A stretch of 33,095 nucleotides of DNA from an uncultured Eubacteriales bacterium (GTDB lineage Bacteria; Bacillota; Clostridia; Oscillospirales; Acutalibacteraceae): assembly GCA_900316435.1 (NCBI GenBank), contig ONCY01000008.1:1-33095 (forward strand), read 5' to 3'. Each line of letters opens with the position of its first letter. Position 1 is the first letter of the stretch. Shown piece after piece: positions 24,633 through 32,519 of the stretch. Under the pieces are notes generated by a model that worked only from the letters and a program-made list of their open reading frames with translations, was not told the origin of the DNA and did not search any database. The translations under genes and the position numbers were made by a program.

Positions 24633-24780
24633 AGGCAATACCACACAATTACGGTGTGCGGATTGCGCAGTAAAATTTTTCGTCAGAGTGTACAAATAAA
24701 TTGAGGTAAGGCTGACGCCTTGCCGAGGTTTTTTGGACAGTCTGACGGAATAATATTCAAGCAATTGTGCGGTGTTGCCT
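24633..24780 (+). mobile_element. 148-bp nested-hairpin element in the pdxY leader (MITE-like or structured RNA)
   Basis: The 18-nt ends 24633-24650 and 24763-24780 are inverted repeats with two differences that would be G-U or A-C in RNA. Inside, CGTCAGA (24681-24687) pairs with TCTGACG (24741-24747), and a third stem, GGTAAGGC/GCCTTGCC (24705-24724), is followed by GAGG and six T. The whole thing folds as one long nested hairpin with an internal terminator. It ends 7 nt before the pdxY ribosome site. A MITE is my first reading; a riboswitch-like attenuator for vitamin B6 genes is the alternative. Confidence 0.6.
24705..24734 (+). terminator. Internal terminator-like hairpin in the pdxY leader
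   Basis: An 8-bp stem (24705-24712 with 24717-24724, one G-U) with a TGAC loop is followed by GAGG and T6 (24729-24734). If transcribed from upstream, it could attenuate pdxY. Confidence 0.55.
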
Positions 24781-24799
24781 AAATAAAGGAGGGAACAAA

Positions 24800-25627
24800 A
24801 TGCAGAGCAAGGCGCTTGTAATAAACGACCTTTCGTCGTTCGGAAAATGCTCGCTTACGGCGGCAATAGCGGTTCTGTCCGCAATGAATATCCAGCCGTG
24901 TCCGCTTCCTACAGCGGTGCTCAGCAGCCAGTCCGAGTTTCCTAACTTTTTTTGTAAGGACTTAACCGAAATCATGCCCGAATACAAAAAAGCGTGGCTG
25001 CAAAACGGCGAGCGCTTTGACGGCATTTGTACGGGCTACTTTGCAAACAGCGCCCAGCTTGACAGCGCTATTGACATTATCAATACCTTCGGCAAGAGCT
25101 GCCGCGCCGTGCTTGCAGACCCCGTTATGGGCGACGGCGGAAAGCTTTATCCTGTTTACGATAAGTCGGCATGTGAAAAGATGAAGCTGCTTGCAAGCCG
25201 CGCCGACATACTAACGCCCAACCTGACCGAGCTTTGCATACTGACCGGCGCTGACTATTCTTCCCTAAACGGAAATCCCGATTGTCTTGAACGTATTGCT
25301 CAAACAGCCAAGCCGCTTGCCGACGGGCGCGGGGTTATAGTGACGGGCATACGATGTTGCGGCGAGATCTGCAACATGGTTATCGGCGGCGGAAGCGTTG
25401 ACGTTATCCGCTCAAAGCTTGTCGACGAGAGCTTTTCCGGCACGGGCGATATTTTTTCCGCGGTGGTGTTCGGCTCGGTGCTCAGCGGCAAAACGCTTTT
25501 GGAGTCGGCAAAAACGGCGGCAAGGTTTGTTGAGCTTGCGATATCCGACACAATAAAACAGCATCACGACCCGATTTACGGGGTGAATTTTGAAAAATAT
25601 TTGACAACATTAGCAGAGGTGAAATAA
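24800..25627 (+). CDS. pdxY: Pyridoxamine/pyridoxal kinase (275 aa)
   Basis: This ribokinase-fold enzyme phosphorylates B6 vitamers to feed the pyridoxal phosphate salvage pathway. The N-terminal NDLSSFGKCSLTAAI and the HHDP-like C-terminal region are typical of the PdxY group. DPVMGDGGKLY and TPNLTEL line the nucleotide and substrate site, and FSGTGDIFSA holds the anion hole and catalytic Asp. ATG 24800 follows AAGGAGGG. The gene abuts the ECF transporter gene (TAA then ATG with no gap), so a B6 uptake-and-trapping pair is likely. Confidence 0.88.
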   Translation: MQSKALVINDLSSFGKCSLTAAIAVLSAMNIQPCPLPTAVLSSQSEFPNFFCKDLTEIMPEYKKAWLQNGERFDGICTGYFANSAQLDSAIDIINTFGKSCRAVLADPVMGDGGKLYPVYDKSACEKMKLLASRADILTPNLTELCILTGADYSSLNGNPDCLERIAQTAKPLADGRGVIVTGIRCCGEICNMVIGGGSVDVIRSKLVDESFSGTGDIFSAVVFGSVLSGKTLLESAKTAARFVELAISDTIKQHHDPIYGVNFEKYLTTLAEVK

Positions 25628-26179
25628 ATGCAAACATTAAAAGCACAAAAAACAAAAAGCACAGGAAAGACTCTGGCGATCACCGCGATGTTCGCGGCTC
25701 TGGTTACCGTCACAACAGCCTTTATCAAAATACCCGCTCCGCTCGGGTACGCGCACGCCGGCGACTCGGTGATTTACCTTGCGGCGTCCGTGCTTCCCGC
25801 TCCGTTTAGCTTTGCGGCGGCGTCCATAGGCGGCGCGCTTGCGGATCTGATGTCGGGCTACGCGGTATGGGCATTTCCTACCGCAATAATCAAGGCGCTC
25901 AACGTGCTTCCGTTCTTCATTATCAGATTGATTCTGTCAAAAAAGAATAAAGACGATAAAATCCTGCGTCTGCCTGTAATCGCGGCGCTTGTTCTTACAA
26001 CGGCGGTAACAGTCGGCGGCTACTTCCTCGCAAACTGCCTTATTTACGACTTCAGCGCGGCAGTCGCCGAGGTGACCTTTAACCTTGTCCAGTCTGCTGT
26101 GGGCGCGGTGCTTTTCGCGGCTATGGCTACGGCGCTTGACGCGGTAAAATTCAAGCAGCGCCTCGGCAGGATCATCTGA
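25628..26179 (+). CDS. ECF transporter S component, probably for vitamin B6 (183 aa)
   Basis: The protein is a small substrate-binding S subunit with about six hydrophobic helices, a basic N-terminus and a helix-1 pattern (TLAITAMFAALVTVTTAFIKIP) usual for ECF S proteins, which work with a shared EcfAA'T module. GDSVIYLAASVLPAPFS and GALADLMSGYAVWAFPTAIIKAL are family hallmarks. The start immediately follows the pdxY stop, preceded by AGAGGTG. Substrate is inferred only from the kinase partner: pyridoxine or pyridoxamine. Other S components for thiamin precursors or riboflavin are possible. Confidence 0.82.
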   Translation: MQTLKAQKTKSTGKTLAITAMFAALVTVTTAFIKIPAPLGYAHAGDSVIYLAASVLPAPFSFAAASIGGALADLMSGYAVWAFPTAIIKALNVLPFFIIRLILSKKNKDDKILRLPVIAALVLTTAVTVGGYFLANCLIYDFSAAVAEVTFNLVQSAVGAVLFAAMATALDAVKFKQRLGRII

Positions 26180-26198
26180 GCCTAAAGCAAAAAAACAA

Positions 26199-26227
26199 TT
26201 GAATTATCCCGATAGATATGCTATACT
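26199..26227 (+). promoter_or_regulatory. Promoter of gltX
   Basis: TTGAAT (26199-26204) and TATACT (26222-26227) are 17 bp apart. The -10 lies inside the palindrome at 26216-26245. Confidence 0.6.
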
Positions 26228-26245
26228 TTATTTTGTATAGCATAT
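26216..26245 (+). promoter_or_regulatory. Palindrome overlapping the gltX promoter (operator or terminator)
   Basis: The perfect 11-nt arms ATATGCTATAC (26216-26226) and GTATAGCATAT (26235-26245) are followed by TTGTTTTT. The position after the pdxY operon suggests a terminator, while the overlap with the -10 and start region of gltX suggests an operator. It may be both. Confidence 0.6.
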
Positions 26246-26265
26246 TTGTTTTTGGAGGGAATTTT

Positions 26266-27717
26266 ATGAGTGAAAAAACGGTTCGCACCCGTTACGCGCC
26301 CAGCCCCACGGGCTTTATGCATGTGGGAAATCTTCGCACGGCTCTTTATGAGTACCTTGTGGCGAAATCTCAGGGCGGCAAATTTATTCTGAGGATCGAG
26401 GACACCGACCGCGAGCGCCTTGTTGAGGGCGCGGTCGACTTTATCTATAATACGCTCGAGCTCGCTGGACTTAAGCACGACGAAGGCCCCGACATTGGCG
26501 GCGGGTTTGGCCCGTATATCCAGTCCGAGCGCAAGGACATGTACCTGCCCTACGCCGAGCAGCTTATAAAAGATGGCAAGGCGTACCGCTGCTTCTGCAC
26601 CAAGGAGCGCCTTGAAAAAATCCAGAGCGAAACCGTAGGCGGCGGCTATGACCGCCACTGCCGCGACCTCTCAGAGGAAGAGATCGCTCAGAAGCTCAAA
26701 GACGGAGTTCCTTATGTTATCCGTCAGAAGATGCCTGTTGAGGGCAGCACCACCTTTTCGGACGCGGTTTTCGGCGACATTACGGTTGAAAACAGCGAGC
26801 TTCAGGATCAGATCCTTATCAAAACCGACGGCTACCCCACCTATAACTTCGCAAACGTTATCGACGACCACACCATGGGCATTACCCACGTTGTGCGCGG
26901 CAGCGAGTATTTGAGCTCAACGCCCAAATACAACCTGCTTTACGAGGCGTTCGGCTGGGAGATCCCCACATATATCCACCTGCCGCTTATCATGGGCAAG
27001 GACGAGGACGGCAACGTGTCAAAGCTGAGCAAGCGCCACGGCGCGACGGGCTTTTACGACCTTATCGACGACGGCTACCTGCCTCAGGCTATTATAAACT
27101 ACATCGCCCTGCTCGGCTGGTGCCCCAAGGATAATCAGGAGATATTCACGCTCTCAGAGCTTGAGCAGGCGTTTGATATAGACGGAATCAGCAAATCACC
27201 GTCGGTTTTCGACTACGACAAGCTCTCGTGGTTCAACGGCGAGTACATCAAAGCTATGACACCCGACGAGTTCACAAAGGCGGCTATGCCGTATTATAAA
27301 AAGGTTTTCGGCGACAGGGAAATGCCGTGGGACAAGCTTGCCGAAATGCTGCAAAAGCGCGTTACCCAGCTTACCCAGATCCCCGAAATGCTCGACTTCT
27401 TTGTAGAGCTGCCCGAGTATGATGTTGAGATCTTCTACCACAAAAAGAGCAAGACCACTCCCGAAAACACGCCCGTTATCCTCAAAGAGGCGTACAAGCG
27501 CCTAAAGGCTCTGCCCGTTTGGGACAGCGTTTCGGTTCACGACTGCCTTATAGACATGGCAAAGGAAAAGGAGCTTAAGAACGGCACGGTGATGTGGCCT
27601 GTAAGAATAGCCGCGGCGGGCAAAACCGTTACGCCCGGCGGCGCAATCGAGATACTTGAAATTCTGGGCAGAGATGAAACCCTGCGCAGAATGGAACTGG
27701 GAATGGAGAAGCTTTAA
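26266..27717 (+). CDS. gltX: Glutamyl-tRNA synthetase (483 aa)
   Basis: This class I synthetase charges tRNA-Glu. The HIGH-type motif is FMHVGN (17-22) after RYAPSPTG, and the KMSKS-type motif is KLSKR (253-257). A CFCTKERLEKI region and the C-terminal anticodon-binding helices are present, and the length is normal. ATG 26266 follows TTGGAGGG; an upstream ATG at 26218 lies inside the promoter palindrome. The next gene encodes GlnRS, so this enzyme is expected to discriminate against tRNA-Gln, but this cannot be read directly. Confidence 0.97.
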   Translation: MSEKTVRTRYAPSPTGFMHVGNLRTALYEYLVAKSQGGKFILRIEDTDRERLVEGAVDFIYNTLELAGLKHDEGPDIGGGFGPYIQSERKDMYLPYAEQLIKDGKAYRCFCTKERLEKIQSETVGGGYDRHCRDLSEEEIAQKLKDGVPYVIRQKMPVEGSTTFSDAVFGDITVENSELQDQILIKTDGYPTYNFANVIDDHTMGITHVVRGSEYLSSTPKYNLLYEAFGWEIPTYIHLPLIMGKDEDGNVSKLSKRHGATGFYDLIDDGYLPQAIINYIALLGWCPKDNQEIFTLSELEQAFDIDGISKSPSVFDYDKLSWFNGEYIKAMTPDEFTKAAMPYYKKVFGDREMPWDKLAEMLQKRVTQLTQIPEMLDFFVELPEYDVEIFYHKKSKTTPENTPVILKEAYKRLKALPVWDSVSVHDCLIDMAKEKELKNGTVMWPVRIAAAGKTVTPGGAIEILEILGRDETLRRMELGMEKL

Positions 27718-27752
27718 TTCATTATAAATACTACAGATAAAGGACTATGATT

Positions 27753-29435
<1,683 letters not shown>

Positions 29436-29448
29436 TATCAATCACAAC

Positions 29449-29479
29449 CGGCGCAGACCTTTTAAAAACGTCTACGCCG
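29449..29479 (+). terminator. Hairpin after glnS
   Basis: The arms CGGCGCAGAC (29449-29458) and GTCTACGCCG (29470-29479) pair with one G-U. Only a short T-tract (TTGCTTT) follows, so termination may be weak. Confidence 0.6.
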
Positions 29480-29497
29480 TTGCTTTATGAATATTTA

Positions 29498-29538
29498 TTC
29501 ACAATTATGAAACAACAATTATAATATACTTATAGTAT
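29498..29538 (+). promoter_or_regulatory. Promoter and operator-like site of the XRE regulator
   Basis: TTCACA (29498-29503) and TATAAT (29520-29525) are 16 bp apart. Just after the -10 lies ATACTTATAGTAT (29526-29538), with inverted arms ATACT/AGTAT. A near-identical site precedes the SDR gene. Confidence 0.65.
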
Positions 29539-29672
29539 CTTCTATTATTCTTATAAATCGTAGGCCGCATAAACGCTGTACCTTTGGTCTACATTTCGTT
29601 ACTATAGTTGATTGAAGAAAAATCATATTTCCTTTAATATATAATTAACAAATATGATAGGCAGGAATGAAT

Positions 29673-30011
29673 ATGGATAGAGCATCATTATCAAGACTAA
29701 TAGGGGCAAATATCCGCAAATACAGAATTCAAAAAGATGTAAGCCAGGAGCACCTTGCGCTGGAATCGGGCATTCATCCCGCTTATATAAGCAAACTCGA
29801 GCGCGGTGAAAAGTGCCCCACCATTGACACGCTTTACAGACTTGCAAAAGCCTTGGGCATACCGGTTTACAAGCTCATCGATATCGACGGCGATATGGAT
29901 AACATTTCCGATACCGCGTACAAAATCCAAAAGTCGCTCAGCGAGCTTAATATCGAACAGCAAAACCGCGTAGCAGATTTGATTGACGAAATCGTAGACC
30001 TTATAAAGTAA
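29673..30011 (+). CDS. XRE-family transcriptional regulator (112 aa)
   Basis: An N-terminal Cro/C1-type helix-turn-helix (about residues 5-62) contains the usual VSQEHLALESGIHPAYISKLERGEK pattern, broken here only for naming. A short acidic helical C-terminus (about 70-112) may serve dimerisation. No sensor domain is visible. ATG 29673 is preferred to ATG 29667 because AGGA lies 6 nt before it. The operator-like site at its own promoter implies autoregulation, and the same site before the next gene suggests the SDR gene is its target. A strong terminator overlaps the stop codon. Confidence 0.88.
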   Translation: MDRASLSRLIGANIRKYRIQKDVSQEHLALESGIHPAYISKLERGEKCPTIDTLYRLAKALGIPVYKLIDIDGDMDNISDTAYKIQKSLSELNIEQQNRVADLIDEIVDLIK

Positions 30012-30038
30012 CGCTCTGAAAAGAGCGTTTTCTTTTTT
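30010..30038 (+). terminator. Terminator of the XRE regulator gene
   Basis: The arms AACGCTCT (30010-30017) and AGAGCGTT (30022-30029) with a GAAA loop are followed by TTCTTTTTTT. The stem overlaps the TAA stop, so the SDR gene needs its own promoter. Confidence 0.9.
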
Positions 30039-30062
30039 TCTCTTTTATTTTTTTAAGATTTG

Positions 30063-30104
30063 TGCTATACTTTTAGTGCCAAAAATAAACAATACCTATA
30101 GTAT
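30063..30104 (+). promoter_or_regulatory. Extended -10 promoter and operator-like site of the SDR gene
   Basis: TGCTATACT (30063-30071) is an extended -10. Downstream, ATACCTATAGTAT (30092-30104) matches 12 of 13 bases of the site at the XRE promoter. It lies between the predicted start and the ribosome site GGAGG, a position suited to roadblock repression. Confidence 0.6.
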
Positions 30105-30122
30105 TAGCCGGAGGCGTTTATC

Positions 30123-30857
30123 ATGACAGTTCTTGTTACAGGCGGCGCGGGCGGAATAGGCTCTGCCGTCTGCCGTTCATTTTCCGAAAAGGGCTATGAC
30201 GTTATAATCCATTACTACAGCGGCAAGGAACGCGCCGACCTGCTCTGTAAAGAAATAAATAATAAATACGGCACAAACGCGCATGCTGCATACTGCGACG
30301 TTTCGGATCCCTCATCCGTGCGGGCGATGTTTGACAAAATCGACAGCGCCGAAGAACGAGTCGACGTACTTATAAACAACGCGGGTGCCGCTCAGCAAAA
30401 GCTGTTCACGGATATTACCGATGAAGAGTGGAAAAATATGCGCGGCGTAAACCTTGACGGCACATTCTACTGCTGCCGTGAGGCGCTTAAAAGATACATG
30501 CTGCCCTCTCACAGCGGCGTAATACTTAATATAAGCTCCATGTGGGGCCAAACAGGCGCGTCCTGCGAGGTTCACTACAGCGCGGCAAAAGCGGGCGTAA
30601 TAGGGCTTACAAAGGCTCTGGCAAAGGAAGTGGGGCTGTCGGGCGTGCGCGTAAACTGCATCGCCCCCGGCGTTGTTGTGACCGATATGATGAAAGGCTT
30701 TGACGAGCAGACGCTTAATGAGCTGAAACAGGAAACCCCGCTTAACCGTCTGGGTACACCGGAGGACATAGCCGAAGCGGCGCTGTTTTTGTGCAGCGAT
30801 AGGGCAAGCTTTATAACGGGACAGATTCTCGGCGTCAACGGAGGATTTGTTATTTAA
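30123..30857 (+). CDS. Short-chain dehydrogenase/reductase, FabG-like (244 aa)
   Basis: This is a classical SDR. The NAD(P)-binding TGGAGGIG lies at 6-13, NNAG at 85-88, and the catalytic set is Asn110, Ser139, Tyr152 and Lys156 (YSAAK). The C-terminal TGQILGVNGGFVI is typical of the FabG group. At 244 residues it is full length. It could be a 3-oxoacyl-ACP reductase, but it stands outside a fatty-acid gene cluster, so another alcohol or ketone substrate is possible. ATG 30123 follows GGAGG. The gene converges on rplL, with a repeat element between. Confidence 0.9.
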   Translation: MTVLVTGGAGGIGSAVCRSFSEKGYDVIIHYYSGKERADLLCKEINNKYGTNAHAAYCDVSDPSSVRAMFDKIDSAEERVDVLINNAGAAQQKLFTDITDEEWKNMRGVNLDGTFYCCREALKRYMLPSHSGVILNISSMWGQTGASCEVHYSAAKAGVIGLTKALAKEVGLSGVRVNCIAPGVVVTDMMKGFDEQTLNELKQETPLNRLGTPEDIAEAALFLCSDRASFITGQILGVNGGFVI

Positions 30858-30991
30858 TTATGAATTCGGCCGCCACGCGGCATGAAGCGCGCCTTTGTAT
30901 AGGTCGGTTTCGGAGGAAAGATCGGCATAACGGCGCAACAAATGAATGCGAAATGCGGAATTAATATCCTCACTTTATACTAAATCAGAAA

Positions 30992-31017
30992 GGGACGTGT
31001 GAAAACTCACACGTCCC
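30992..31017. terminator. Perfect 11-bp hairpin inside the TIR element
   Basis: The arms GGGACGTGTGA (30992-31002) and TCACACGTCCC (31007-31017) flank AAAC. T-rich stretches lie on both sides (TTCTGATTT leftward, CTTATGTTTT rightward), so it may terminate both the SDR gene and the rplJL transcript. Confidence 0.7.
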
Positions 31018-31050
31018 CTTATGTTTTAAAAATTTTTAGATGCGCCGTTG

Positions 31051-31196
31051 GTCGCGTGACGCGACATTCAATACGCGAATTACATATTTTGCAGTAAACA
31101 AAGTTTATGTTCCCGCGAGTTAAGTTGCGCCGTTGAAGAAACGTTTCCATTTTATGATGTTTTCCAAAGGCGTATTTGGATGGAACGTCACGTTCC
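31051..31196 (+). repeat. Repeat-family unit, copy C
   Basis: The unit is bounded by GTCGCGTGACGCGAC (31051-31065) and GGAACGTCACGTTCC (31182-31196). Between them are TTCCCGCGAG, GCGCCGTT and CCAAAGGCG in the same order as in copies A and B. Confidence 0.85.
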
Positions 31197-31223
31197 CGCG
31201 CTTCCTGCCGCGTGGCGGCCGAA

Positions 31224-31598
31224 TTATTTGAGCTCTACCTCAGCGCCTGCGCCTTCAAGCTTCTCCTTCATAGCCTCAGCGTCTTCCTTAGAAGCCTGCT
31301 CCTTAACAGCCTTGGGAGCGCCGTCAACGAGAGACTTAGCTTCCTTCAGACCAAGACCAGTAATCTCACGAACAGCCTTGATAACAGCAATCTTGTTGCC
31401 GCCTGCGCTCTTCAGGATTACGTCAAACTCGGTCTGCTCTGCAGCAGCGGGAGCGTCAGCAGCAGGACCTGCAACTGCAACAGCAGCGGCAGCGGATACA
31501 CCAAACTCATCCTCTACAGCGTGAACAAGCTCAGAAAGCTCAAGAACTGTGAGGCCTTTTAATTCTTCAATAATAGCAGTAATTTTCTCAGATGCCAT
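31224..31598 (-). CDS. rplL: Ribosomal protein L7/L12 (124 aa)
   Basis: This is the acidic stalk protein that recruits translation GTPases. The N-terminal dimerisation helices (1-35), the Ala/Pro hinge (about 36-53) and the C-terminal domain ([31 protein letters not shown]) are complete. GGAGGTAA precedes ATG 31598. It follows rplJ by 54 nt. Its stop lies within the right arm of the TIR element, and the next gene downstream is convergent rather than rpoB. Confidence 0.98.
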   Translation of the reverse strand: MASEKITAIIEELKGLTVLELSELVHAVEDEFGVSAAAAVAVAGPAADAPAAAEQTEFDVILKSAGGNKIAVIKAVREITGLGLKEAKSLVDGAPKAVKEQASKEDAEAMKEKLEGAGAEVELK

Positions 31599-31652
31599 TG
31601 TTATTTACCTCCAATAAATTAGTAATGTTTAAATTAATAGATCTGCAAAAGC

Positions 31653-32234
31653 TTATGCTTCTGCGGGAGCCTCTGCCTCAGCGGGAGCCGCCTCCTCTGC
31701 AGGAGCTTCTTCGCCGGCTTTCTTAGCGAGGCAGGCATCAAACCCGCCCTCGTCAACTACAGCCTGCATAACGCGTGCAAACGCCGCAATGGGAGCCTGG
31801 AACGCGCCGAGAACGTTCGCAAGAAGAACGTCTCTGGTCGGGAGCTTGGAAAGAGCTGTGATGGTGTCCATATCCACAACAGCGCCGTCAAGATAACCTG
31901 ACTTAACCTTAAAGTTTTCGTGATCCTTTGCGTACTTGCAGAGGATACGCGCTGCGGCAGCATATTCGCTGTCGCTTGTAGCAAGAGCTGTGGTGCCCTC
32001 AAGAACGGGCTTAAGTTCCTCAAGACCTGCTTCGTCACATGCGCGAGCGAGGAGCGTGTTCTTAACAACGGTGTACTTAACGTCGTTTTCACGCAGCTCC
32101 TTTCTCAGCTTGGTGTCGTCCTCGGTGTTGATACCCTTGTACTCGACAACAAGACCTGTAACGGAGTTTTTAAGTCTTTCGGAAAGCTCTGCAACGATTG
32201 CTTTCTTTTGCTCTAAAACACTCTGACTTGGCAA
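31653..32234 (-). CDS. rplJ: Ribosomal protein L10 (193 aa, TTG start)
   Basis: L10 anchors L7/L12 dimers to the 50S stalk. The N-terminal MPSQSVLEQKKAIVAEL and the central GTTALA region are typical, and the C-terminal Ala/Glu-rich tail is long. The start is the TTG at 32232-32234, with GGAGGTG (32241-32247) 6 nt upstream. A GTG at 32243 overlaps that ribosome site, so it is unlikely. An L10 leader precedes the gene, and a piece of the dispersed repeat lies between leader and start. Confidence 0.96.
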   Translation of the reverse strand: MPSQSVLEQKKAIVAELSERLKNSVTGLVVEYKGINTEDDTKLRKELRENDVKYTVVKNTLLARACDEAGLEELKPVLEGTTALATSDSEYAAAARILCKYAKDHENFKVKSGYLDGAVVDMDTITALSKLPTRDVLLANVLGAFQAPIAAFARVMQAVVDEGGFDACLAKKAGEEAPAEEAAPAEAEAPAEA

Positions 32235-32240
32235 AAATTT

Positions 32241-32247
32241 CACCTCC
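32241..32247 (-). promoter_or_regulatory. Ribosome binding site that fixes the rplJ TTG start
   Basis: GGAGGTG is 6 nt upstream of TTG 32234. The longer GTG-started reading would begin inside this site. Confidence 0.8.
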
Positions 32248-32272
32248 GAAAAATGAAATATAATTGCAGTCC

Positions 32273-32344
32273 AAAACGTGACGTTTTATCCGCTCCGCCT
32301 TTGGAAAAGCTTAATATATCAATAAGCATCCCGAGCGGCGGGAC
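32273..32344 (-). repeat. Repeat-family unit, partial copy D, in the rplJ leader
   Basis: AAAACGTGACGTTTT (32273-32287) is a palindrome of the family with its own arm sequence. It is followed leftward-to-rightward by CCGCCTTTGG (32295-32304) and a CCCGAGCGGCGGGAC block near 32330-32344. It lies in the mRNA leader between the L10-leader terminator and the rplJ ribosome site. Confidence 0.7.
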
Positions 32345-32364
32345 AAAAGTGCGGTACAATCATT

Positions 32365-32485
32365 ATAACAAAACACTGTCCGAAGCGCATACCTCGGACA
32401 GCGAACATTTACATCAACTGTAATTGCACTTTCCTCGGCAGGCAAGGTTTCCCTTTTACGCATTGCACCTACTGTCTTTAGAACT
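32365..32485 (-). promoter_or_regulatory. L10 leader (ribosomal protein autoregulatory element)
   Basis: The minus-strand RNA contains AAGACAGTAGGTGC (near 32465-32480) and CCTGCCGAGG (32433-32442), the conserved halves of the bacterial L10(L12)4 binding leader. A stem CTGTCCGA/TCGGACAG (32394-32401 with 32376-32383) followed by TGTTTTG makes a plausible attenuator. Excess L10-L12 complex would bind and reduce rplJL expression. Confidence 0.8.
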
Positions 32486-32498
32486 GCATATATGGAAT

Positions 32499-32519
32499 TT
32501 AATCGGTTTTGCCGATTAA
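32499..32519 (-). terminator. Hairpin at the rplA stop codon
   Basis: TTAATCGG (32499-32506) and CCGATTAA (32512-32519) form an 8-bp stem with a CAAAA loop that overlaps the rplA TAA. No T-run follows, so RNA processing or stabilisation is as likely as termination. Confidence 0.4.

Larger units (their letters stand above)
30863..31225. mobile_element. 363-bp non-coding element with 29-bp terminal inverted repeats
   Basis: The ends 30863-30891 and 31197-31225 are inverted repeats with one mismatch (outer end AATTCGGCCGCCACGCGGCA). Inside are a partial repeat-family unit on the minus strand (about 30884-30958: caaaggcg, aaaccga and gcgccgtt blocks), a perfect hairpin (30992-31017) and a complete unit on the plus strand (31051-31196). 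There is no ORF. It starts 6 bp after the SDR stop and its right end overlaps the rplL stop by 2 bp. It is probably a non-autonomous mobile element. Confidence 0.75.

Noticed and set aside
30863-31225. Complete insertion sequence
   Set aside because: There is no transposase frame inside; only terminal inverted repeats and non-coding units are present.
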